Source: JBHEMT01 sp046262435 (GTDB lineage: Bacteria; Chloroflexota; Dormibacteria; Aeolococcales; Aeolococcaceae). Taken from it: DNA of 18,295 nucleotides. The translations under genes and the position numbers were made by a program. Numbering within the stretch: the first letter of the stretch is position 1; each line of letters begins with the position of its first letter. The notes under the pieces were generated by a model, which had not been told where the DNA came from, did not search any database, and saw nothing but the letters and a program-made list of their open reading frames with translations. The stretch covers positions 1 to 18,295 of the forward strand of contig JBHEMT010000005.1 of assembly GCA_046262435.1 (NCBI GenBank), in the 5' to 3' direction. Shown here piece by piece: positions 1-7,275 of the stretch.

Positions 1-43
1 CGACCGCATCCTCGACGCGGTCGCGCGTTCACTCGAGTACTGA
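1..43 (+). CDS. 2-oxoacid dehydrogenase E1 beta subunit, C-terminal end (partial)
   Basis: Only the last 13 codons and the stop (TGA 41-43) are inside the window. They read DRILDAVARSLEY, which resembles the C-terminal helix of pyruvate/branched-chain 2-oxoacid dehydrogenase E1 beta subunits. The E2 gene starts one base after this stop (ATG at 45), the usual E1beta-E2 order, and this context is the main support. In that complex the E1 alpha/beta heterotetramer uses thiamine diphosphate to decarboxylate the 2-oxoacid and transfers the acyl group to the lipoyl arm of E2. The fragment is too short to identify by itself. Confidence 0.6.
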   Translation, partial: DRILDAVARSLEY

Positions 44-44
44 G

Positions 45-1478
45 ATGGCCGAGATCCGCGACTTTCTCTTTCCTGACCTCGGAGAGGGACTGACCGAGGG
101 TGAGATCGTGTCCTGGCTGGTCGCCGTGGGTGACCGCGTCACCGTCGACCAGCCGGTCGCCGAGGTGTCCACCGAGAAGGCGGCTGTTCAGGTGCCGGTG
201 CCCTTCGCCGGCGTGGTCGTATCCCTGCACGGCGAAGCCGGCGGGACAGTGCAGGTGGGCGCACCCCTGATCAGCATCGACGTCGCCGCACCGGTCACCG
301 CCGGTGCCGCAGCGGCACCGCCGCCCGGCGTGCATGTCGAGCCCGGCACCGTGCGGTCCGCCGCCCCGGGGTCGGGAAACGTCCTGGTGGGCTACGGCAC
401 CACCGGTGAGGCGGTGCGGGGGCGGCGCCGGGTGCGGAGCGCGACGGGAAACGGCTCAGCGCCTGTTCCGGCGCCGCGCAGCCATCTGGCGGGGCCGCCG
501 GCAGGCCATGAGTCGGCTCCCCCCGCTGCCCGTCCCGCGGCTGCGGCTGCCGTGGTCGCCGCGTCTCCGCTGGTGCGCCGCCGAGCGGCGCTGGCCGGCG
601 TCGACCTGACCAGCATTCGCGGCACCGGGCCCCATGGGGCGGTGAGCCAGGGGGACCTGGAGCGCCACCTGCAGCCTCCGGGCACCGCTGAGACCCCTCC
701 CGGCCCGGGGCCGGCCGGCGAGCGCGTCCCGCTCACCGGGGTGCGCCGCATCACCGCCGAGCGTCTCGGCCGAAGTCACCGCGAAGCTCCCGACGCCACC
801 GCCTGGCTGAGTGCCGACGCCACGGCCCTGCTGGCTCTTCGTGACCTCCTCAGCACCCGGCAGGGGGTGCACGTCACCCCGCTCGCGGTGCTGCTGCGGC
901 TCTGCGTCGCCGCACTGCAGCGCCACCCCTCGCTCAACTCGCACGTCGACCCGGCCTCGGGCGACACGGTCATCGCCTCCGGCGTGCACCTCGGAGTCGC
1001 TGTCCAGGCGGACCGGGGGCTGCTGGTCCCGGTGGTGCGCGACGCCCAGCGACGGTCGGTGGTGAGCATGGCGGCCGAGTTGAACCGGCTGGCCGCGGCC
1101 GCTCGCGAGGGACGCCTCACCTCGTCGGAAATGGGCGGCAGCACCTTCACGGTCTCCAACTTCGGCGCCTTCGGCGTCGACGGGGGCAGCGCGATCATCA
1201 ACCCACCGGAGGCCGCCATTCTCGGCGTCGGCAGAATCGGGGCTCGCCCGTGGGTGGTCGGCACCGACGTTGTGGTCCGGCCGGTTGTCGAGCTCTCCCT
1301 GGTGTTCGACCATCGCGCCTGCGACGGTGGCACGGCGGGCGGTTTTCTCCGGCTACTGGCTGACCTGGTCGAGCATCCCGAGCTGGTCGCGGGGGAAGCT
1401 GAGCCGATGAACACGCGCACGCCGGCCGAGGACAGGCGACCTGACGCCGGCGAACGCGGCGAGCTGGCGACCCGATGA
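45..1478 (+). CDS. Dihydrolipoamide acyltransferase, E2 of a 2-oxoacid dehydrogenase complex (probably branched-chain)
   Basis: 477 aa with the full E2 architecture. An N-terminal lipoyl domain (about residues 3-80) carries the lipoylation motif EVSTEKA with the modified lysine at K45. A long Ala/Pro-rich flexible linker follows. The peripheral subunit-binding domain spans about 174-209 (SPLVRRRAALAGVDL, then GTGPHGAVSQGDL), and the catalytic acyltransferase domain runs from about 225 to 450. The active-site motif DHRACDG puts the catalytic histidine at H423. E2 transfers the acyl group from lipoyl-lysine to CoA. There is one lipoyl domain. The stop overlaps the next start as ATGA, so translation with the aminotransferase is probably coupled. 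The neighbouring ilvE-like gene favours branched-chain 2-oxo acids over pyruvate as substrate; that is an inference from context. Confidence 0.93.
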   Translation: MAEIRDFLFPDLGEGLTEGEIVSWLVAVGDRVTVDQPVAEVSTEKAAVQVPVPFAGVVVSLHGEAGGTVQVGAPLISIDVAAPVTAGAAAAPPPGVHVEPGTVRSAAPGSGNVLVGYGTTGEAVRGRRRVRSATGNGSAPVPAPRSHLAGPPAGHESAPPAARPAAAAAVVAASPLVRRRAALAGVDLTSIRGTGPHGAVSQGDLERHLQPPGTAETPPGPGPAGERVPLTGVRRITAERLGRSHREAPDATAWLSADATALLALRDLLSTRQGVHVTPLAVLLRLCVAALQRHPSLNSHVDPASGDTVIASGVHLGVAVQADRGLLVPVVRDAQRRSVVSMAAELNRLAAAAREGRLTSSEMGGSTFTVSNFGAFGVDGGSAIINPPEAAILGVGRIGARPWVVGTDVVVRPVVELSLVFDHRACDGGTAGGFLRLLADLVEHPELVAGEAEPMNTRTPAEDRRPDAGERGELATR

Positions 1479-2422
1479 GCAGCGGACGCGCCCAGGACGA
1501 CTACTGGGTCTTTCACGGCGGTGAGTTCAAGCGCTACGGCGAGGTGGGGCTGGGCCTGCTGACCCATGCCCTCCACTACGGGACCGGCTGCTTCGACGGT
1601 GTCCGCGCCTACTGGAACGAAACGACCCAAAAACTGCACGTCTTCAGGCCGACCGAGCACTTCGAGCGTCTTCGTCAGAACGCCCGCCTCCTCCACATGG
1701 AGGTGCCCCACACCGCGGCGGAACTCACCGGGATCACCCTGGAGCTGCTGCGCCGCAACCAGTTCGCCACCGACGTCTACATCCGGCCTCTTTGCTACAA
1801 GGCGAGTGAGGAGATCGGCATTCGGTTCCACAATCTAGAAGACGGGTTCTTCATCGTCGCCGTGCCGTTCGGAGCCTACATGGATACCACCGCCGGCATC
1901 CGCTGTCAGGTCTCCAGCTGGCGCAGAATCGACGACAACGTCGCCCCGGCTCGGTCCAAGTCGAGCGGCATCTATGTCAACAGCGCCCTCGCCAAGACCG
2001 CGGCGGCCCAGGATGGCTACGACGAGGCGATCCTGCTCACCCACGACGGCCACGTCAGCGAGGGCAGCGCCGAGAACATCTTCATCTACCGTCGCGGCCG
2101 GTTCGCCACCCCGCCGTCGTCCGACAACATCCTCGAGGGCATCACCAGGGACACACTGACCCAACTGATCACCGCGGAGCTCGGTCTGGACGTGCAGGAG
2201 CGGACCGTCAGCCGCAGCGAGCTGTACGTCGCCGAGGAGGTGCTGCTCTGCGGAACCGGGGCCGAGGTGTCGGCGGTCATCGAGATCGATCGGCGGCCAA
2301 TCGGGACCGGCGAGCCGGGCCCGCTGACCCGGCGCCTGCAGCAGCTCTACTTCAGCGCCTGCAAGGGTGAGTTGCCACGCTATGCGGACTGGGCGGTGCC
2401 GGTGGCCACCAGGGCGGGTTGA
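1475..2422 (+). CDS. ilvE: Branched-chain amino acid aminotransferase
   Basis: 315 aa, a fold-type IV PLP aminotransferase of normal IlvE length. It reversibly moves the amino group between Leu/Ile/Val and 2-oxoglutarate. Visible hallmarks are the N-terminal HYGTGCFDGVRAY stretch, the PLP lysine at K162 in ARSKSSG, and SEGSAENIF, which carries the conserved PLP-site glutamate, followed by the C-terminal LLCGTGAEV. It starts inside the E2 stop codon (ATGA at 1475-1478), so the two are co-translated. Its products are the substrates of a branched-chain 2-oxoacid dehydrogenase, so the cluster could degrade branched-chain amino acids or supply branched acyl-CoA primers for fatty acids. D-amino acid transaminase or aminodeoxychorismate lyase are less likely given the motif set. 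Confidence 0.93.
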   Translation: MSSGRAQDDYWVFHGGEFKRYGEVGLGLLTHALHYGTGCFDGVRAYWNETTQKLHVFRPTEHFERLRQNARLLHMEVPHTAAELTGITLELLRRNQFATDVYIRPLCYKASEEIGIRFHNLEDGFFIVAVPFGAYMDTTAGIRCQVSSWRRIDDNVAPARSKSSGIYVNSALAKTAAAQDGYDEAILLTHDGHVSEGSAENIFIYRRGRFATPPSSDNILEGITRDTLTQLITAELGLDVQERTVSRSELYVAEEVLLCGTGAEVSAVIEIDRRPIGTGEPGPLTRRLQQLYFSACKGELPRYADWAVPVATRAG

Positions 2423-2453
2423 GCAGACGCCGGGCAGCCGGGGACGTGTCTGC
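2423..2453 (+). terminator. Possible GC-rich stem-loop after ilvE
   Basis: Directly after the ilvE stop, GCAGAC (2423-2428) pairs perfectly with GTCTGC (2448-2453), and the stem extends by one G-U and one C-G pair. The loop is GC-rich and no T-run follows, so it is not a canonical intrinsic terminator. It lies between two convergent genes and may mark the transcript end. Confidence 0.3.
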
Positions 2454-2462
2454 GGAGCCTGG

Positions 2463-2681
2463 TCAGGTGGTGAGCGTGCCGACCGCCGCGTGCGCCACCC
2501 CTCCGTAGTCCGCACCGACCAGACCCAGCCCCGGCGAGGCGCTCGCCGGCGGCCGCAGGGGGTGGACCGGTGAGCGCAGGTCGGCCAGGGCATCGGCGAA
2601 CACGAATGCGACAATCGCGGCGGCGAGGCCGGCCACCCCCAGGATCAGCGCCAGGGCGAACGGGCTGCGAAGCCGCCTCAC
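2463..2681 (-). CDS. Small single-pass membrane protein of unknown function
   Basis: 72 aa. The start is chosen by the ribosome site: AGGAGG (minus strand, 2693-2688) lies 6 nt before GTG 2681-2679. A GTG six codons upstream (2699) is possible but has poorer spacing. After a short basic N-terminus (MRRLRSP) comes one hydrophobic helix (about residues 7-29, with ALALILGVAGLAAAIVAFVF), then a Pro/Gly/Ala-rich tail. The topology could be a signal anchor with the tail outside; alternatively it is a non-cleaved signal peptide. I recognise no family. It is convergent with ilvE (40 bp between stops) and divergent from the PBP gene. The strong ribosome site and the membrane helix are the arguments that it is real. 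Confidence 0.5.
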   Translation of the reverse strand: MRRLRSPFALALILGVAGLAAAIVAFVFADALADLRSPVHPLRPPASASPGLGLVGADYGGVAHAAVGTLTT

Positions 2682-2687
2682 CCGCAA

Positions 2688-2693
2688 CCTCCT
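2688..2693 (-). promoter_or_regulatory. Ribosome binding site of the 72-aa membrane protein
   Basis: AGGAGG on the minus strand, 6 nt before GTG at 2681. It decides the start over the GTG at 2699. Confidence 0.55.
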
Positions 2694-2767
2694 GAGCACC
2701 TGATGAGCACACCTCCGAGCCTAGACGAGCCGAGCGGCCTGCGCGGGTCAGGGGCCCTCCCCCGCGG

Positions 2768-4882
2768 ATGAGGGCGGGCGACGATCTCAGCCGGGTCCCG
2801 CCGCTCTGGGACCGGCCACCACGACGCCAGCGAAGCAGGCGTGCCGGGCGCGGAGTCCCACCCGCCGGACCACCGGGTGGCTCGCCCGCTATCAACGGCC
2901 GGAGGGTTGCCCGGGTGGTGGTGGGTGCCGCTGCTCTGATGATCGGCGTTCTCGGCTTCCTCACCGCCTACGCGGCCCTCACCCTGCCCGACGTCAACAG
3001 CATCGGCAAGCAAACCGGAACCATCCGCTTTGTCGACTCCAGGGGCCGGCTAATCGCCGAGCTCGGTACCGCCGCGGGCGACCGGCGCAGCACCAAGCCG
3101 CTCAGCCAGATTGCGCCCATCCTGCAGCACGCCACCATCGCCACCGAGGACCGGGGGTTCTACGACGAGGGAGCGATCAACGCCACCCGGGTGCTCAAGG
3201 CCCTGGTCGTCGACGTGATCGCCCGGCATGCCTCGCAGGGTGGCAGCACAATCACGCAGCAGCTCGCCAAGCAGGCGTTCCTCCCCTTCGACAAGACGGC
3301 GCTGCGCAAGCTCCGCGAGGCGCTGCTCGCCAACCAGCTGGATGCCCGCTACACCAAGGATCAGATCCTCGAGCTCTACCTCAACGTCATCTACTACGGC
3401 CACGGTGCCTACGGCATCCAGGACGCGGCCCAGACGTATTTCGGCAAGGACGCCGGCCAGCTCTCGCTGGCCGAGGCATCGTTGGTGGCCGGGCTACCCA
3501 ACGCGCCGTCGCTCGACGATCCCTTCCAGAACGCCGCCGGGGCCTTCGCCCGCCAGCGCATCGTGCTCCGCTCACTGGTCGACACCCGCGACATCACCGC
3601 GGCCCAGGCGGCCGACGCCGACCCGCTGAGCGCCGATCCCGCGATCCGGGCTCGCAACCAGGCGGCACTGCTCGCCGAGCTGCGCAACGGTCACAAGCCG
3701 CAGCAGACGCGCGAGGCCCCGCACTTCCTCCAGTTCGTCCGCAACGAGTTGGCACAGCGCCTCCAGGACCAACCAGGCGCCTTTGACGAGAGCCTCACGG
3801 TGAGCACCACCCTCAACCTCGACGACCAGCATCTCGCCGAGTCGTCGGTGGACGCTGGGGTGGCGCAACTGGCCTCACAGCACGCCACCAACGGCGCCCT
3901 GCTGATGCTCGACACCAGCCCTGGCCACGAGGGCGAGATCCGAGCGATGGTCGGCTCGCGCGACTATGGCAACAACGCCATTGACGGGCAGTTCAACGTG
4001 GTCACCGCCGAGCGTCGCCCGGGATCCTCGTTCAAGCCCTTTGTGTACGAGCAGGCCTTTCGGTCGGGACGGGAGTCGCCGAACTCCGCCGTGGATGACA
4101 CGTACGCGGAGTCCCAGCGGCTCGGCGGGGTTCAGGACTTCGACCGCAGCTACATGGGCCGGATGAGCGCCGCCCAGGCGCTGCTGCTGTCGCGCAACAT
4201 CCCCACCGAGCAGACCATGGCGCGCGCCGGGGTGCAGGACACCATCGACTTCGCCACCTCCCTCGGGATCCAGAGCCGTCTTGAGCCCAACCTGAGCACG
4301 GCGATCGGCTCCTCCGCTGTCCGGATGATCGACGAGGCAGAGGGGTATGGGGCCTTCGCCACCGGTGGCCACCGCATTCACGCGCACTCCATCCGCACCG
4401 TGGCCGACAGCAGCGGCAACCTGCTGCTCGATGAGACCCGGCAGTCCGGTGAACCGACCCCGATGACCGATCGCGATGCGTTCAAGGTGACCAGCATCCT
4501 GCGCGGGTATTCGCGGCAGTGGGATATCCCCATGAACCGGCCGACCGCCGGCAAGTCCGGCACCACCGACAACTTCGTGGATGCGTGGTACATGACCTAC
4601 GCGCCCAACTTCGTGGTGGGCACCTGGGTCGGCAACACCGACGCAAGCCGGCCGGGCGAGCTGCCGATGGACTCGGTGTACGGCACCGACGTGGGACGGG
4701 CGATCGCCGCGCCGTTCGTCGACGGGATCAACCTCCCCGTGGCCCAGTTCCAGGCCCCCGCTGGGGACACGACCTGCTATGGGGATTGCTCAGTTCCGGG
4801 CAACGCCAATGGCAACGTCAATGGCGGCGTCAACGGCAACGGCAACAGCGCCAGCGGAAAACCCGGCAAGAAGCATCACTGA
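2768..4882 (+). CDS. Class A penicillin-binding protein (bifunctional transglycosylase/transpeptidase)
   Basis: 704 aa. It polymerises lipid II and cross-links peptidoglycan at the outer face of the membrane. A basic cytoplasmic tail (about 1-47) precedes one membrane anchor (about 48-72). The GT51 domain shows EDRGFYDEG with catalytic glutamate E127, then GGSTITQQLAKQ, then the ALLANQLDARYTKDQILELY region. The transpeptidase domain has SxxK at S420-K423 (GSSFKPF), SxN at S475-N477 (SRN) and KSG at 596-598 (KSGTTD). The C-terminal tail is a short Asn/Gly repeat ending in a basic GKPGKKHH, probably flexible and extracellular. The usual histidine of GT motif 1 (EDxxFxxHxG) is not in its place here. 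ATG 2768 has no clear ribosome site; a GTG just before the membrane helix, preceded by GGAGG, is a possible alternative. Confidence 0.93.
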   Translation: MRAGDDLSRVPPLWDRPPRRQRSRRAGRGVPPAGPPGGSPAINGRRVARVVVGAAALMIGVLGFLTAYAALTLPDVNSIGKQTGTIRFVDSRGRLIAELGTAAGDRRSTKPLSQIAPILQHATIATEDRGFYDEGAINATRVLKALVVDVIARHASQGGSTITQQLAKQAFLPFDKTALRKLREALLANQLDARYTKDQILELYLNVIYYGHGAYGIQDAAQTYFGKDAGQLSLAEASLVAGLPNAPSLDDPFQNAAGAFARQRIVLRSLVDTRDITAAQAADADPLSADPAIRARNQAALLAELRNGHKPQQTREAPHFLQFVRNELAQRLQDQPGAFDESLTVSTTLNLDDQHLAESSVDAGVAQLASQHATNGALLMLDTSPGHEGEIRAMVGSRDYGNNAIDGQFNVVTAERRPGSSFKPFVYEQAFRSGRESPNSAVDDTYAESQRLGGVQDFDRSYMGRMSAAQALLLSRNIPTEQTMARAGVQDTIDFATSLGIQSRLEPNLSTAIGSSAVRMIDEAEGYGAFATGGHRIHAHSIRTVADSSGNLLLDETRQSGEPTPMTDRDAFKVTSILRGYSRQWDIPMNRPTAGKSGTTDNFVDAWYMTYAPNFVVGTWVGNTDASRPGELPMDSVYGTDVGRAIAAPFVDGINLPVAQFQAPAGDTTCYGDCSVPGNANGNVNGGVNGNGNSASGKPGKKHH

Positions 4883-4888
4883 CGCTGT

Positions 4889-4914
4889 CCGGGCGCGGCG
4901 GCGGCGATGCCCGG
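4889..4914. terminator. Weak inverted repeat between convergent genes
   Basis: CCGGGC (4889-4894) and GCCCGG (4909-4914) can form a 6-bp stem in the 35-bp gap between the PBP stop and the glycosyltransferase stop. There is no T-run on either side. It could serve as a bidirectional end point but is poorly supported. Confidence 0.2.
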
Positions 4915-4917
4915 CGC

Positions 4918-6612
4918 TCAGCTGACTCGCGGCGGCAACGGGGCGTTGTTTCGGTAGCGCTCGCAGGGACAGTCGCTGCCGTGCAACCAGATTCGCTGTC
5001 CCCATATCACTGCCGGGTCACTCGCGCGGAGGGTGACCGTCCATACCCGCGCCCCCCCGTCCAAGGCGTGGTCATCGAGGCCTGCAATGTCACCGATAAC
5101 CCCGAGAACCGGGCCATCGAGGACCACCACGTTCCCGCTGGCGGGCAGTCTGAGGCGACCCACGCGGTCAAAGCGGCTCAGGTCGTACTCCGGGGCTGAG
5201 CCGTCGTTGGCGAACAGCTCCCCGGTCCGGCCACTGCGGTCCCGGCCCACCGCGAGCACCCGGTAGGGACGCATCGAGTACATGCCGAGCCGGTACGAGC
5301 CGTCGCTTGCGGGGTCGGTGAGCACCACCGTTTCGGCGGCGGGGTGACGCCGCGTTGCGGCGAGGATGGCCGCGACCTGGCGGTCATGGGTGCGCACCAC
5401 CGGTGCCAGGGAGCCGGCAAAAAGCACCAGGTCGACCGCGAGCACGACGCCCAGCGACACCCATCGGGCGACCGCTCGCTCGGGGAGGTGCAAAAGCTCA
5501 GCGCTGCGGTCGAGCACTCCGGTGGCGGCAAGCAGCAGCGCAGGCAGGGGAAAGAGCAGGTAGCCCAGCTGGCCGATATGGACGGCGGCGAAGACCAGCA
5601 GGGCCGGGCCGATCCAGATTGCCATGAACTGCGGGCCTGGACCGGGCCATGGAGAGGAGGGCCGTTGCGCCGCCGGCCTGAGCCGCCAGAGGGCCACGGC
5701 AGCGCCCACAAGGGGCGCGGCCAGTCCCAGGCTGAGCAACAGCCCGTCGAGGACCGCACGCGAGTTGGCTGCGAGGCCACGGATGCCGGTGCTCCACACC
5801 GCCGAGCTGGCGCTCACCGCGTCCCCCAGCTGCAACGAGGCGTGGAGGAAGGCCTGCGGCCCTCCGCTGATCACCATCAGGGGAATCGCCCACAGCGCGG
5901 TCCCGACGGTGAAGGCGGCAGCGGCCGCGCCCGCCGGCCGGGCGCGGCGACGGCTCTGGCCGAGATGCCACGCGGTCCACGCGAGCACGGGAAGCAGCAG
6001 CGCAGCGGAGGTGGGACGGACGGCGCCAAGGAGGCTCACCAGGAGGCAGCCGCACACCAGCCGGGTCAGCGACCCCTCACGGAACGCCCGCCAGGCAAAC
6101 CAGCCCCCGGCGAGCGAGATCAGAGGGTCAAAGGCGTAGGTGAGTGCCGTCTCCGAGTAGAACCAGGCGAGCGGGCTGAGCAGCAGGAGCGCGGCCGCAA
6201 CCAGCCCGCCGCGCCGCCCCGACACCCGATATGCCACAGCCTCGATGGCGAGCACGCTCAGTGCGGTCGCCAGGACACTGAGCCCGATCAGGGCGGTGTT
6301 GGCATCAGCCCCGGTCAGAGCGCGGGCCAGGCGTGCCGCGAGGACGTACCCGGGGTACCCGGGCGGGTGGGGGCGGTGCGCAGCTAGGTCGAATCGGTCA
6401 GTGGCCAGCGCGTACTGGATCGCGTCCCAGTTGAACAGCGTTCGGCCGCGTAACGGCCACCGGCTGACGACGGTGAGGGCGACCAAAGCGGCACCGACCG
6501 CGTAGCGCTCCGACGCGCTGCGCTGAGCGCCCTGGGTGGACGCGGGAGGGGCGGGCCGCCGACGAGCGACCCGCCCCTCGGCGGTCCGGACGCTCGGCGG
6601 TGCATCGCGCAC
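4918..6612 (-). CDS. GT-C type integral membrane glycosyltransferase (PMT/ArnT-like)
   Basis: 564 aa with about ten hydrophobic segments and a long first outer loop. That loop carries NWDAIQYAL (D63) and HRPHPPGYP (79-87), the layout of GT-C enzymes that use polyprenyl-phosphate sugars, in which an acidic residue in loop 1 is catalytic. A soluble C-terminal part follows the last helix. The family transfers sugar to protein, lipid or glycan acceptors at the outer membrane face; donor and acceptor cannot be read from sequence. The first usable start is GTG 6612, with only a weak ribosome site, 10 bp after the stop of the upstream 88-aa gene, so coupling is likely. It is convergent with the PBP gene. 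Confidence 0.78.
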   Translation of the reverse strand: MRDAPPSVRTAEGRVARRRPAPPASTQGAQRSASERYAVGAALVALTVVSRWPLRGRTLFNWDAIQYALATDRFDLAAHRPHPPGYPGYVLAARLARALTGADANTALIGLSVLATALSVLAIEAVAYRVSGRRGGLVAAALLLLSPLAWFYSETALTYAFDPLISLAGGWFAWRAFREGSLTRLVCGCLLVSLLGAVRPTSAALLLPVLAWTAWHLGQSRRRARPAGAAAAAFTVGTALWAIPLMVISGGPQAFLHASLQLGDAVSASSAVWSTGIRGLAANSRAVLDGLLLSLGLAAPLVGAAVALWRLRPAAQRPSSPWPGPGPQFMAIWIGPALLVFAAVHIGQLGYLLFPLPALLLAATGVLDRSAELLHLPERAVARWVSLGVVLAVDLVLFAGSLAPVVRTHDRQVAAILAATRRHPAAETVVLTDPASDGSYRLGMYSMRPYRVLAVGRDRSGRTGELFANDGSAPEYDLSRFDRVGRLRLPASGNVVVLDGPVLGVIGDIAGLDDHALDGGARVWTVTLRASDPAVIWGQRIWLHGSDCPCERYRNNAPLPPRVS

Positions 6613-6622
6613 CGCCGACCGC

Positions 6623-6889
6623 TCAGGAGTGGTTGTTGACGTTGACGTTGACGCCGCCGTTCCCGAAGAGATGACCGGGGCCGAACGCGTAGAGCAGGAA
6701 CAGGATGACCAGGATCACGATGATCAGCGCGGCCACAGCGCCTGCGCCGCCGCCACCGCCGCCCTCGACCACCTCGGCTCCGCCGGCAGGGGCTCCGTAG
6801 TAGCGGCGGTAGGTGTATCCGCCGCCGCCCAGCGCGACCGCGAGCAGCAGCACGACAAGGATGATGATGACCAGAGTTGTGGTTGTCAC
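6623..6889 (-). CDS. Small two-TM glycine-rich membrane protein
   Basis: 88 aa. GTG 6889 is preceded at 5 nt by a perfect AGGAGG (minus strand 6900-6895). Layout: helix 1 (about 4-21, TLVIIILVVLLLAVAL), a GGGGYTYRRYYG segment, a run of glycines (about 43-48), helix 2 (about 53-68, with AALIIVILVILFLLYAF), then a tail GPGHLFGNGGVNVNVNNHS. The tail's alternating Val-Asn is encoded by a 6-nt repeat. It resembles small envelope proteins of unknown function found across bacteria, and I assign no role. It is 10 bp upstream of the GT-C gene and probably shares its transcript. Confidence 0.7.
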   Translation of the reverse strand: MTTTTLVIIILVVLLLAVALGGGGYTYRRYYGAPAGGAEVVEGGGGGGAGAVAALIIVILVILFLLYAFGPGHLFGNGGVNVNVNNHS

Positions 6890-6894
6890 CGTTG

Positions 6895-6900
6895 CCTCCT
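6895..6900 (-). promoter_or_regulatory. Strong ribosome binding site of the 88-aa gene
   Basis: Perfect AGGAGG on the minus strand, 5 nt before the GTG start at 6889. It supports both the reality and the start of the gene. Confidence 0.7.
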
Positions 6901-7025
6901 CAGGGGCCGGGTTGGGAGCCGGCTCGCGGCCGTACTATCCCACGCCCGGATGGCTGAGAACGCACCCAGGGACGCTTGGGTCAGCCCCCGCCAACGTCGA
7001 CCGGCGGACCTCAGACCGTCCGTGG

Positions 7026-7181
7026 CTACGACTCGTGACGCGGTGGCCAGAGCCGGGCGAGCTCGGCCACGGCGGCACGGGCGGCAGGACGGCGGCTGCG
7101 GCGAGCGCGGGCGGCGCGGGCCGAGGCAATCCGTTCGCGGGTATAGAGTCCAACGATCTCGGTGGTCATCAGCGGGTTCAT
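7026..7181 (-). CDS. Short basic protein, 51 aa, unknown function
   Basis: ATG 7181-7179 to TAG 7028-7026. The translation starts MNPLMTTEIVGLYTRERIAS and continues as an Arg/Ala-rich helix (RAARARRSRRPAARAAVAEL) before ending RLWPPRHES. GGAGG (minus strand 7194-7190) sits 8 nt before the ATG. The form, a short N-terminus with a 'YxRERIA' turn and then a basic amphipathic helix, recalls small basic proteins common in actinobacterial-type genomes; this is an impression, not a match. It is divergent from the CGNR regulator, and 136 bp separate its stop from the start of the next minus-strand gene. Confidence 0.5.
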   Translation of the reverse strand: MNPLMTTEIVGLYTRERIASARAARARRSRRPAARAAVAELARLWPPRHES

Positions 7182-7189
7182 GGTGAGCG

Positions 7190-7194
7190 CCTCC
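7190..7194 (-). promoter_or_regulatory. Ribosome binding site of the 51-aa gene
   Basis: GGAGG on the minus strand, 8 nt before ATG 7181. It is the main evidence that this short reading frame is translated. Confidence 0.5.
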
Positions 7195-7203
7195 GGGCCT
7201 CAC

Positions 7204-7222
7204 GGTACGCTCTCGACGTACC
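7204..7222. promoter_or_regulatory. Inverted repeat GGTACG-N7-CGTACC in a divergent intergenic region
   Basis: Perfect 6-bp arms at 7204-7209 and 7217-7222, between the 51-aa gene and the CGNR regulator gene. It overlaps the candidate -35 hexamer (7213-7218) of the regulator. It may be an operator for one or both genes. Confidence 0.35.
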
Positions 7223-7241
7223 TGGTGAAGCGTGCTACGGT
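7213..7241 (+). promoter_or_regulatory. Candidate promoter of the CGNR regulator
   Basis: TCGACG (7213-7218), a 17-bp spacer and TACGGT (7236-7241). Each hexamer fits the sigma-70 consensus only moderately. Predicted transcription start is near 7248, leaving a leader of about 28 nt to GTG 7276. Confidence 0.3.
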
Positions 7242-7251
7242 AGTTACTGTA
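7236..7251. promoter_or_regulatory. Inverted repeat TACGGTA-GT-TACTGTA, possible operator
   Basis: Seven-base arms at 7236-7242 and 7245-7251 with one mismatch. It covers the candidate -10 and start site of the CGNR gene, a typical place for autoregulation. The half-site ACGGTA also occurs at 7202-7207. Confidence 0.35.
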
Positions 7252-7275
7252 CACCTCAGGAGCGTGCCGAGTCAA

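Noticed and set aside
5344..6387. Plus-strand ORF of 347 codons opposite the GT-C gene
   Set aside because: Arg/Gln/Gly-rich shadow of a hydrophobic membrane protein gene; no independent support.
6640..6665. Three tandem TTGACG hexamers resembling -35 boxes
   Set aside because: They are the coding repeat for the Val-Asn tail of the 88-aa protein read on the other strand, and no -10 follows at the right distance.
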